Shown piece by piece: positions 27,716 to 35,376 of a stretch of DNA of 49,029 bases (positions within the stretch are counted from its first letter, which is position 1; the number at the start of each line of letters is the position of its first letter). The stretch is taken from assembly GCF_000400995.2 (NCBI RefSeq), contig NZ_DF238894.1, forward strand, positions 1 through 49,029, read 5' to 3'. The notes below the pieces were generated by a model. The model searched no databases. It saw only the letters and a program-made list of their open reading frames with translations, and was not told the DNA's origin. The position numbers and the translations under genes were made by a program. The DNA comes from Acidovorax sp. MR-S7. Its GTDB lineage: Bacteria; Pseudomonadota; Gammaproteobacteria; Burkholderiales; Burkholderiaceae_C.

Positions 27716-29443
27716 ATGACCGACACTTTGCAAGTGCAGGGCGATTTCGCGCCTGCAGACTCTTCCGTTGCCGTGACCGCCGAGCCCAACGGCTTCGTCG
27801 AACTGGGCCTTGCGCCCGAACTCGTGCAGGCCGTGGCCGACCTCGGCTACACCCAGCCCACCCAGGTGCAGCAGAGCGCCATTCCGCTCGCCATGGGCGC
27901 GGGCGCCGATGACCGCTTCATCGACCTCATGGTCTCCAGCCAGACCGGCAGCGGCAAGACCGCGGCCTTCCTGCTGCCCGTGCTGCACACGCTGGTCAAG
28001 CAGCAGGCCGAGGCCGACGCCGCAGCGCGCGCAGAATACGAGCGCGCCGCCGCCGAGGCCGCTGCACGGGGTGAAGCCGCCCCCAAGCGCGCCAAGCGCA
28101 AGAACCCGCTGCAGCCGCGCAACTTCAAGGCCGCCACGCCCGGCGCGCTGGTGCTGTGCCCCACGCGCGAACTGGCGCAGCAGGTGGCGCACGACGCCAT
28201 CGAACTCGTCAAGCACTGCAAGGGCCTGCGCATCGCCAACGTGGTGGGCGGCATGCCCTACCAGCTGCAGATCGCCAAGCTGCAGAACGCCAACCTCGTC
28301 GTCGCCACGCCGGGGCGCCTGCTGGACCTGCAGCGCTCTATGCAGATCAAGCTCGACCAGGTGCAGTTCCTGGTGGTGGACGAGGCCGACCGCATGCTCG
28401 ACCTGGGCTTCTCCGACGACCTGGCCGAGATCAACCAGCTCACCGCCCAGCGCAAGCAGACCATGATGTTCAGCGCCACCTTCGCGCCGCGCATCCAGCA
28501 GCTCGCGATGCGCGTGATGCACGACAACGGCGCGAGCGTGAAGAAGATCCAGATCGACACGCCGCAGGAAAAGCACGCCAACATCAAGCAGATGCTCTAC
28601 TGGGCCGACAACGCCCAGCACAAGCGCAAGCTGCTCGACCACTGGCTGCGCGACGCCTCCATCAACCAGGCCATCGTCTTCGCCAGCACGCAGGTGGAGT
28701 GCGACGGCCTCGCCAACGACCTGCAGCAGGACGGTTTCTCTGCCGTCGCGCTGCACGGCGCCCTGAGCCAGGGCCTGCGCAACCGCCGCCTGATGGCGCT
28801 GCGCAACGGCCAGGTGCAGATCCTCGTGGCCACCGACGTGGCTGCGCGTGGCATCGACGTGCCCACCATCACCCACGTCTTCAACTTCGGCCTGCCGATG
28901 AAGGCCGAGGACTACACCCACCGCATCGGCCGCACGGGCCGCGCGGGGCGCGACGGCCTGGCCGTCACCTTCGCCGAGTTCCGCGACCGCCGCAAGATCT
29001 TCGACATCGAAGGCTACAGCCGCCAGCAGTTCAAGGCCGAAGTGGTGGCGGGCCTGGAGCCCACGCAGCGCTTCCCGCAGGGCGGCGGCCGTGGCGACTT
29101 CGGCGGCGGCCGGAGCCGCGAGGGCGGGCGCGACCACCGTTTCGGCGGCAATGGCCGCGGCCATGGCGACCGGGGTGGCTTCGGCGACCGGGGCGCGCCG
29201 CGCGCCGAGCGCGGCAGCTACGGCGGCCGCCGCGATGGCGAGGGCTATGGCCGCAAGAGCGGCTTTGGTGAAGCGTCCCGCTTTGGCGACTCCCGCCCGG
29301 GCCGTGGCGATGGCGCACCGCGCGGCGATTTCAACCGCGACTTCGGCCGCAACAAGGGCTCGTTCGCCAAGCCGCAGGGCGCAGGCAAGCCCTTCGCTCC
29401 GCACGATGCGCGCAAGCGCCCGGCACGCACCGAAGGCCGCTGA
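27716..29443 (+). CDS. DEAD-box ATP-dependent RNA helicase, RhlE-type
   Basis: A 575-residue RNA helicase. The order is Q motif (TQPTQVQQSAIP), motif I SSQTGSGKT, a charged insertion with KRAKRKN, Ia PTRELAQQ, II VVDEADRMLD, III FSATF, then VI HRIGRTGRAGR. An RG/GG-rich basic tail of about 115 residues (from about 460) probably binds RNA. Such proteins act in ribosome assembly and cold growth. The strong leader hairpin suggests post-transcriptional control. A terminator follows after 29 bp. Confidence 0.93.
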   Translation: MTDTLQVQGDFAPADSSVAVTAEPNGFVELGLAPELVQAVADLGYTQPTQVQQSAIPLAMGAGADDRFIDLMVSSQTGSGKTAAFLLPVLHTLVKQQAEADAAARAEYERAAAEAAARGEAAPKRAKRKNPLQPRNFKAATPGALVLCPTRELAQQVAHDAIELVKHCKGLRIANVVGGMPYQLQIAKLQNANLVVATPGRLLDLQRSMQIKLDQVQFLVVDEADRMLDLGFSDDLAEINQLTAQRKQTMMFSATFAPRIQQLAMRVMHDNGASVKKIQIDTPQEKHANIKQMLYWADNAQHKRKLLDHWLRDASINQAIVFASTQVECDGLANDLQQDGFSAVALHGALSQGLRNRRLMALRNGQVQILVATDVAARGIDVPTITHVFNFGLPMKAEDYTHRIGRTGRAGRDGLAVTFAEFRDRRKIFDIEGYSRQQFKAEVVAGLEPTQRFPQGGGRGDFGGGRSREGGRDHRFGGNGRGHGDRGGFGDRGAPRAERGSYGGRRDGEGYGRKSGFGEASRFGDSRPGRGDGAPRGDFNRDFGRNKGSFAKPQGAGKPFAPHDARKRPARTEGR

Positions 29444-29472
29444 TCCGCCCTCCGGGCGCTCTCCGGAAACCC

Positions 29473-29504
29473 AAGCCAGCCGCAGCCCGCGGCTGGCTTT
29501 TTTT
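29473..29504 (+). terminator. Intrinsic terminator of the helicase gene
   Basis: AAGCCAGCCGC pairs with GCGGCTGGCTT over a 5-nt loop, followed by a T run. Confidence 0.93.
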
Positions 29505-29567
29505 GTGCGGATGAGAGCGGTTACACGGGTTCGTGCATGCTGTAATCGCTGCACTTTGGAGGTCCGC

Positions 29568-31034
29568 ATGTCGTCTGCCCTGTCTTCGGATGCCGATTTC
29601 GAGCACATGTTCGAGATCGCCCCTGTCTCGCTCTGGCTGGAGGATTACAGCGCCATGCGGCAGTTGTTCACGCGCTGGCGTGCCCAGGGCGTGCGGGACG
29701 TGGTGGCCCATGTGCGCAGCGACCCCGAGGCGTTGCGCGCCTACGGCGCCAGCATCCAGGTGCTGAAGGTGAACCGGCGCACGCTGGAGCTGTTCGCCGC
29801 GCCCGACCAGCGCGCGCTGGAAGCCTCGCTGGACCAGGTGTTCCGCGACGACATGCGCGAGCGCGCCATCCCCGAGCTGCAGCAGTTGTGGGAGGGCGCG
29901 CTCGAATTCTCCAACCAGACCGTGAACTACGCGCTGGACGGGCGGCGCCTGGACGTGCACATCCGCGGGCGCATCCTGCCCGGCTACGAGGATTCATGGA
30001 GCCGGGTGCTGGTCTCGCTGGAGGACAACACCCTGCAGATGCGCGCCAGCGAGCAGCTGCAGCGCAGCGAGCAGTACGCGCGCGGGCTGTTCGAGCACTC
30101 GCCCGTGTCGCTGTGGGTCGAGGATTTCAGCGCGGTCAAGCGCCTGCTCGACGAAGTGCGCCTGCAGGGCATCCGCGACTTCAAGACCTTCCTGAAGGTG
30201 CATCCCGAATTCGTCGAGCGCTGCATGCGCGAGATCCGCGTGATCGACGTCAACCAGCTCACCCTGGCGATGTTCGGCGCCGCCAGCAAGGAAGCGCTGC
30301 TGGCCGGCATCGACCGCGTGTTCCGCGGAGAGATGCGCGAATCGTTCGCCGAGCAGCTGCTCGACCTCTGGGAGGGCAAGCTGTTCCAGCAGCGCGAGGC
30401 GGTCAACTACCACCTGGGCGGCGACCCGATCCACGTCCACATGCAGTTCGCCGTGCTCGAGGAGCGCCAGCACGACTGGGGCATGGTGCTGCTGTCGCTG
30501 GTGGACATCACCGCGCGCAAGAAGGCCGAGGCCTACCTGGAATACCTGGGCAAGCACGACGTGCTCACCGGCCTGCGCAACCGCGCCTACTACGCGGACG
30601 AGCTCAACCGCCTCACGCGCAAGGGGCCCTGGCCCGTGGCGGTGATCGCCATCGACCTGAACGGCCTGAAGGTGATCAACGACGAGCACGGCCACGCCGT
30701 GGGCGATGCCATGCTGCGCCGCGTGGGCGAGGTGCTGGGCAAGGCGGTGGAGGGCTCGGTCTGCGTCGCGCGCATAGGCGGTGACGAGTTCTGCATCCTG
30801 CTGCCCGGTGCCGACGAGCGCGCCGCCCAGGCGCTGATCGAGCGCATCGGCTCGATGCTGGAGCTCAACAACCAGTTCTACCCGGGCCAGCACCTGAGCC
30901 TGGCCATGGGCGTGGCGGTGGCCCAGCCGGGCGAATCGCTGGAGGCCGCCGCGCACCGCGCGGACCAAGCCATGTATGTCGAGAAGACGCGCTATTACGA
31001 GGCCATGGGGCTGGACAGGCGCCGCGGCGGCTAG
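29568..31034 (+). CDS. Diguanylate cyclase with duplicated PAS-like sensor domains
   Basis: A 488-residue cytoplasmic protein without membrane segments. The C-terminal GGDEF domain (about 320-480) has an intact RIGGDEF (GGDEF at 404-408), so c-di-GMP synthesis from GTP is expected. No RxxD inhibitory site is seen upstream. The N-terminal part is two copies of one 140-residue unit, about 16-153 and 178-315; APVSLWLEDYSAMRQLF pairs with SPVSLWVEDFSAVKRLL. The start at 29568 follows TTTGGAGG. The stop codon TAG lies in the end of the MITE-like element, so the C-terminus may have been altered. Confidence 0.88.
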   Translation: MSSALSSDADFEHMFEIAPVSLWLEDYSAMRQLFTRWRAQGVRDVVAHVRSDPEALRAYGASIQVLKVNRRTLELFAAPDQRALEASLDQVFRDDMRERAIPELQQLWEGALEFSNQTVNYALDGRRLDVHIRGRILPGYEDSWSRVLVSLEDNTLQMRASEQLQRSEQYARGLFEHSPVSLWVEDFSAVKRLLDEVRLQGIRDFKTFLKVHPEFVERCMREIRVIDVNQLTLAMFGAASKEALLAGIDRVFRGEMRESFAEQLLDLWEGKLFQQREAVNYHLGGDPIHVHMQFAVLEERQHDWGMVLLSLVDITARKKAEAYLEYLGKHDVLTGLRNRAYYADELNRLTRKGPWPVAVIAIDLNGLKVINDEHGHAVGDAMLRRVGEVLGKAVEGSVCVARIGGDEFCILLPGADERAAQALIERIGSMLELNNQFYPGQHLSLAMGVAVAQPGESLEAAAHRADQAMYVEKTRYYEAMGLDRRRGG

Positions 31035-31305
31035 GGCGTGTCATCCATCAAATCCCCCGCGCGCTGGCCCCGCAATGGGGATGGATGCGCGAAGCGCGGC
31101 GCAGCCAATAGCCGCAGCTATTGGCAAGCCGTGCGACAAAGCAGACGCCCCATTGCGGGGCCAGCCCGAAGGGAGGGGCACGCGGGCGGCGCATTGCGTC
31201 GTTGCGGCTCGCTTGTGTAGCAGAGCTACACGGCACTCACCGCGCCTAACACTGCACCGCCCGCATGCCCCTCGCGTGGGGGATTTGATGGATGACACGC
31301 CCTAG
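31031..31305. mobile_element. MITE-like palindromic element with 24-bp inverted ends
   Basis: Perfect terminal inverted repeats of 24 bp (31035-31058 and 31278-31301; outer part GGCGTGTCATCCATCAAATC) are flanked by CTAG on both sides. CTAG fits a 4-bp YTAR target duplication as made by the IS5 group. Inside are an 18-bp inverted pair (31063-31080 with 31148-31165), CCAATAGC/GCTATTGG (31105-31124) and TGTAGC/GCTACA (31216-31230). No transposase is encoded; short open frames in it look accidental. It exactly fills the gap between two convergent genes. Confidence 0.8.
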
Positions 31306-31311
31306 GGCGCA

Positions 31312-32547
31312 TCACACCGGGTGCACGACCGCACGCCCGATTTCCGGCCAGCGGCGGTGCAGGCAGACCCAGGCCACCAGCCCCACGCACAGCATCAGCA
31401 GCGAGGCCGTGGCCAGCAGCACGGTGGAGTGCATGACCAGCGGTGCCACTACGCCTGCCACCAGCCCGTTGGCCGTGGCGCCCACGAAGGCCTGCAGCGA
31501 CGAGGCCATGCCGCGCCGCGCGGGGTACAGGTCCAGCACCAGCAAGGTGACCACGGGCACCATGAGCGCCCAGCCGAACGAGAAGATGCCGATGGGCAGC
31601 AGCGCCCACGACACGTGCGCGGGCAGCAGCAGGTTGGCGCCCAGGTTCAGCAGCGCCATGGCCAGCATGATGACGAAGCCGTGGCGGATCTGGCGCTTGG
31701 GCGCGATGCGCCCGGCCAGCCGCCCGCTCATCCATGCGCCGCCCATGATGCCGGAGATGGTCAGCAGGAAGAGCCAGAAGAACTGCGTGGGCTCCAGGCC
31801 CAGCAGGTCACCCAGGAAGGCCGGGGCCGAGAGCACGTAGAGGAACATGCCGTTGAACGGCACGCCGCTGGCCAGCGCCAGGAGCAGGAAGCGCGGGCTG
31901 GTGCCCAGCTCCCAGTAGCCGCGCATCAGGTGGCCCAGGTGGATGGGCTGGCGGTCGGCGGGCGGCAGCGACTCGGGCAGCAGCCGCCAGTTGGCCACCC
32001 ACAGGAACACGCCCACGCCGGTCAGGAACCAGAACACGCTGTGCCAGCCCAGGTGCACCGACAGCCAGCCGCCCACGATGGGCGCGATGGCCGGCGCCAC
32101 GCCGAAGAAGATAGTCACCTGGCTCATCACGCGCTGCGCCTCGGACGGCGGGAACATGTCGCGGATCACCGCGCGCGAGACGACGATGCCCGCGCCCGCC
32201 GACAGGCCCTGCAGCGCCCGGAACAGCACCAGCTGCCCGATGCTCTGCGACAGCGCGCAGCCGGCCGAGGCCAGCGTGAACACCGCCAGCCCCCACAGCA
32301 CCACGGGCCGGCGGCCCAGGCTGTCGGACAGCGAGCCGTGGAACAGCGTCATGAACGCGAAGCCGAACAGGTAGGCCGACAGCGTCTGCTGCATCTGCAC
32401 CGGCGTGGCGCCCAGCGCGCCGGCGATGGCGGGGAATGCGGGCAGGTAGGTGTCGATGGAGAACGGCCCCACCATCCCCAGCAGGGCCAGCAGGATGGCA
32501 AGGGCCCAGCGCGGAGCGCGCCAGAGGCTGAGGGCGTGGGGGTGCAT
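31312..32547 (-). CDS. Bcr/CflA family multidrug efflux MFS transporter
   Basis: A 411-residue inner-membrane drug:proton antiporter with twelve hydrophobic segments. DHA1-family motifs include FSIDTYLPAFPAIAGALG in helix 1, GSLSDSLGRRPVVLWGL (motif A) and RALQGLSAGAGIVVSRAVIRD, a Bcr/CflA hallmark. Substrates could include bicyclomycin, chloramphenicol or cysteine-type compounds. It is convergent with the GGDEF gene, the MITE-like element between them. A repeat copy lies upstream between it and the PCuAC gene. Confidence 0.88.
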   Translation of the reverse strand: MHPHALSLWRAPRWALAILLALLGMVGPFSIDTYLPAFPAIAGALGATPVQMQQTLSAYLFGFAFMTLFHGSLSDSLGRRPVVLWGLAVFTLASAGCALSQSIGQLVLFRALQGLSAGAGIVVSRAVIRDMFPPSEAQRVMSQVTIFFGVAPAIAPIVGGWLSVHLGWHSVFWFLTGVGVFLWVANWRLLPESLPPADRQPIHLGHLMRGYWELGTSPRFLLLALASGVPFNGMFLYVLSAPAFLGDLLGLEPTQFFWLFLLTISGIMGGAWMSGRLAGRIAPKRQIRHGFVIMLAMALLNLGANLLLPAHVSWALLPIGIFSFGWALMVPVVTLLVLDLYPARRGMASSLQAFVGATANGLVAGVVAPLVMHSTVLLATASLLMLCVGLVAWVCLHRRWPEIGRAVVHPV

Positions 32548-32562
32548 GCGTGTCGTACTTCT

Positions 32563-32611
32563 TTTTTAATAGCTGCCAGCGCTTGCTAGATAAGCGCTGG
32601 AGCCCGAAAAC
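32563..32611 (+). repeat. Palindromic intergenic repeat copy
   Basis: AATAGCTGCCAGCGCTTGCT is followed by AGATAAGCGCTGGAGCCCG. CCAGCGCTT/AAGCGCTGG is a perfect 9-bp stem with a 7-nt loop. It separates two minus-strand genes. Confidence 0.9.
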
Positions 32612-32620
32612 GCTTGCAAC

Positions 32621-33121
32621 TCAATGGCGGTGGTTGCCGTGGCCGCCGTGCGCATCGTGGCCGGATGCGGGGCCGGCGCCGAGTGCGCGCACGGGCGCCT
32701 GTACCTCCAGCGACTGGCGCTGGCCGTCCTTGCCCTCGAGCACCAGGGTCAGCGGCACGGTGCTGCCGGCGGCGGCGGGCTGCTTCAGGTCCATCAGCAT
32801 GATGTGGTAGCCGCCGGGCTTGAGCTCCACGGCCTTGCCGGCCGGCAGCGCCAGCGCGGGCATGGCGCGCATCTTCATGACGTCGCCTTCCATCTTCATC
32901 TCGTGGACCTCCGCCACGGCGGCCAGCGGGCTGCTGACCGCGACCAGGCGCGTGTCCTGCGCGGCCGTGAGGCGCATGAACGCGCCCGTGGCCTTCTGCT
33001 GGGGCACGGAGGCGCGCACCCAGGCGTCCTGGACGCTGACCTGGGCGTGGGCCTGCGCTGCCAGGAGCAGCGCGCCGGCCAGGGCGAGGGAAGGGGCGAT
33101 CTTGGTGAGCGGCATGGGCAT
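32621..33121 (-). CDS. PCuAC-type periplasmic copper chaperone
   Basis: A 166-residue protein with a signal peptide (cleavage likely after AAQAHA). The copper site of the PCuAC/DUF461 family is visible: VHEMKMEGDVMKMRAM followed about 20 residues later by YHIMLMDL, giving the H-M-M-H-M ligand set. A His-rich tail (GHDAHGGHGNHRH) may add copper affinity. It delivers Cu(I) to cytochrome oxidase CuA. A second ATG at 33115 is possible. No ScoI homologue is adjacent. Confidence 0.9.
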   Translation of the reverse strand: MPMPLTKIAPSLALAGALLLAAQAHAQVSVQDAWVRASVPQQKATGAFMRLTAAQDTRLVAVSSPLAAVAEVHEMKMEGDVMKMRAMPALALPAGKAVELKPGGYHIMLMDLKQPAAAGSTVPLTLVLEGKDGQRQSLEVQAPVRALGAGPASGHDAHGGHGNHRH

Positions 33122-33246
33122 GTCTTGGTGGGTAGGTGGTGGGCATTATCGGCGCCCCTTGCGCCGGCAGGGCGATGCGGCGCACATGCACGCGCATTGA
33201 TAAAAGTCATTCTCCATGGCCCTTTGGCAGTGGCATTGTCAAGAAT

Positions 33247-33265
33247 GCGAATTAATTTCATTTGC
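33247..33265. promoter_or_regulatory. Putative Fur box
   Basis: GCGAATTAATTTCATTTGC is a 19-bp imperfect palindrome matching the Fur consensus at 11 of 19 positions. It lies 115 bp upstream of the TonB receptor start, in AT-rich sequence unlike its surroundings. A Zur site is an alternative reading. Confidence 0.5.
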
Positions 33266-33280
33266 TTTTGATTTGTTACG

Positions 33281-33303
33281 AGCCCTGGGCTGCTTCCAGG
33301 GCT
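33281..33303 (+). promoter_or_regulatory. Leader hairpin of the TonB receptor gene
   Basis: AGCCCTGG pairs with CCAGGGCT over a 7-nt loop. It has no T run. It lies between the putative Fur box and the receptor gene; role unknown. Confidence 0.35.
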
Positions 33304-33379
33304 CACCTGTTCCCGCCCAGCCCCACGCGCGCCTGCCGGTGCCAGCGTCCAGCCACCGCGGTTTTTCGCAAGGACGCCC

Positions 33380-35329
33380 ATGCACCACCATTCCACCCCT
33401 GTCTTGCCCTGCCGCCGCCACCCGCTGGCCCTGGCGGCCCTGCTGCTCCTGGCGGGCGCGGCGCACGCACAGCCAGCGCCCGAGGCGCCGGCGCGCGCGC
33501 TGCCCGCCGTCACCGTGACCGCCACGCTCACCGAGCAGGACGCGCGCACCGCGCCCGCCAGCGTCACCGTCGTCACCGCCGAGGAACTGGCCGAGCGCAA
33601 TGCCGCCGACCTGCTCGACGCCGTGCGCGGCGCGCCGGGCATCACCTTCAGCGCGCGCCAAGTGGGCGGGCGCAAGACGCTCGCGCTGCGCGGGCTGGAG
33701 GGCAAGCACACGCTCACGCTGATCGACGGGCGGCGCATCAGCGCCAGCGACGACGTGATCGGCCACTCCGACTACCAGTACGGCTGGCTGCCCATCTCCG
33801 CCATCGAGCGCGTGGAGATCATCCGCGGGCCGATGTCGGCGCTCTACGGCTCCGAGGCGCTGGGCGGCGTGGTCAACGTCATCACCAAGAAGCCCAAGGA
33901 CCGCTGGATCGGCGCGGTGGGCGCCACGGGTTACTTCGGGGGCGGCAGCGATGCGGCGTCCGAGGGCGGCGTGTCGGTCTTCGCCGCGGGGCCGCTGACC
34001 GACCGGCTGCGCCTGTCGGTGAACGCCGAATACGCCCACCGCGACGCCGTGGCCGAGCGCGAGGACACCCGCTACAGCGAGATCGAGGGCCGCAAGCCGC
34101 GCAGCCTGGGGCTGAACGCCGAGTTCGACTTGGCCCCCGGTCATGTGCTGGAGGCCGGCGTGACCGACGGCGAGGAGCGCCGCTTCTACGACGACGTGAG
34201 CGGCACCAAGCCCTACGCCAACCGCTACGACCTCGACCGCCGCCAGACGCACGTGGGCTGGAAGGGCGAGGTCGGCGACTGGAAGGCACAGCTGCGCGCC
34301 TACCGCAGCGAGTTCAGCGTGCGCAACAGCCGCACCAACGGCGTGAGCGCCACGCGCCCGCAGGACATGACGGACGACGTGGTGGACGGCCATGCCACCA
34401 CGCGCATCAAAGGCCACCAGGTCACAGTGGGCGGCGAGTGGCGCAACGAGGAACTGGTGAACGCCGGCCTCACCACCGGCCGCGACGACGTCACGCACAA
34501 GGCCCTGTTCGTGCAGGACGAATTCGCCCTGGGCCGCAACCTGCTGGCCACGCTGGGCCTGCGCGCCGACCACCACGGCATCTTCGGCTCCGAGCTGAGC
34601 CCGCGCGCCTACCTGGTGTGGGAGGCCAGCACCGCGCTCGTCGTCAAGGGCGGCTTCGGCCACGCTTTCAAGGCGCCCACGCTCAAGCAGATCTCGCCCA
34701 ACTACGTCGGCGCCGAGGGACCGCACACGTTCATGGGCAATGCGGACATCCAGCCCGAAACCTCCAACTCGTTCGAGATCGGCGCCGACTGGCAGGTCAG
34801 CCCCGCATGGTCGCTGCGCGCCACCGCGTTCCACACCGAGGTCAAGCAGCTCATCACCTACCGGCTGGTCCAGCAGGTGGGCACGCGCCGCACCTACCTC
34901 TACGACAACGTGGACGCCGCGCGCATCCAGGGCCTGGAGGCGGGCTTCACCTGGGCCATCACGCCCGCGCTGCGCTGGAGCACCGACGCGACGCTGCTGC
35001 ACACGCGCGACAAGGCCACGGGCCAGAAGCTCTCCGACCGGCCCGACACCAGCGTGGCCTCGCGCCTGGCCTGGCGCGTGGCGCGGTGGGACGCGCAGCT
35101 GGGCGCCGAATACACCGGCCGCCAGACCAGCTCCGGCGAGCGCCTGCCCGCCTACACGCTGTGGAACGCGAGCGTGGGCACTTCCTGGGCCCTGGGCGGC
35201 ACCCAGCGGCTGAACCTGCGCGCCGGCCTGGAGAACCTGGGCAACCTGCGCCTGGCCGAGAAGTCCCCCGCGTTCGGCTATGCCGAACAGGGCCGCCGTG
35301 CGTTCGTCACTGCGCGGCTGGACTTCTAA
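33380..35329 (+). CDS. TonB-dependent outer-membrane receptor (HmuR/BtuB-like)
   Basis: A 649-residue receptor with a signal peptide (cleavage after AAHA). A TonB box (AVTVTATL, about residues 42-49) and plug domain follow (RNAADLLDAVRGAPGITF, LRGLEGKHTLTLIDGRRI, RVEIIRGPMSALYGSEALGG). The 22-strand barrel ends in a terminal phenylalanine (FVTARLDF). Size and plug are like haem, vitamin B12 or colicin-I receptors. It starts the cluster with the CobN-like, ExbB-like and DUF2149 genes, behind a putative Fur box. Haem or another metal tetrapyrrole is the favoured ligand by context only. Confidence 0.88.
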   Translation: MHHHSTPVLPCRRHPLALAALLLLAGAAHAQPAPEAPARALPAVTVTATLTEQDARTAPASVTVVTAEELAERNAADLLDAVRGAPGITFSARQVGGRKTLALRGLEGKHTLTLIDGRRISASDDVIGHSDYQYGWLPISAIERVEIIRGPMSALYGSEALGGVVNVITKKPKDRWIGAVGATGYFGGGSDAASEGGVSVFAAGPLTDRLRLSVNAEYAHRDAVAEREDTRYSEIEGRKPRSLGLNAEFDLAPGHVLEAGVTDGEERRFYDDVSGTKPYANRYDLDRRQTHVGWKGEVGDWKAQLRAYRSEFSVRNSRTNGVSATRPQDMTDDVVDGHATTRIKGHQVTVGGEWRNEELVNAGLTTGRDDVTHKALFVQDEFALGRNLLATLGLRADHHGIFGSELSPRAYLVWEASTALVVKGGFGHAFKAPTLKQISPNYVGAEGPHTFMGNADIQPETSNSFEIGADWQVSPAWSLRATAFHTEVKQLITYRLVQQVGTRRTYLYDNVDAARIQGLEAGFTWAITPALRWSTDATLLHTRDKATGQKLSDRPDTSVASRLAWRVARWDAQLGAEYTGRQTSSGERLPAYTLWNASVGTSWALGGTQRLNLRAGLENLGNLRLAEKSPAFGYAEQGRRAFVTARLDF

Positions 35330-35376
35330 TTTCATAGCTGGTTGCGCTTGATGCATAAGCGCTGGAGGCCGATTTG
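35329..35376 (+). repeat. Palindromic intergenic repeat copy
   Basis: TCATAGCTGGTTGCGCTTGA is followed by TGCATAAGCGCTGGAGGCC and GATTTG. It fills the whole gap between the receptor stop and the CobN-like gene. Its last three bases are the TTG start codon of the CobN-like gene. Confidence 0.88.

Noticed and set aside
31034-31311. Short open frames (60-109 codons) in the gap after the GGDEF gene
   Set aside because: They lie in the palindromic MITE-like element, read similar peptides from both inverted ends and lack ribosome-binding sites.
33122-33379. Cobalamin riboswitch upstream of the TonB receptor
   Set aside because: A GGCAGTGGC string resembles the reverse complement of a riboswitch core, but no B12-box or long paired leader could be found in the sense direction.
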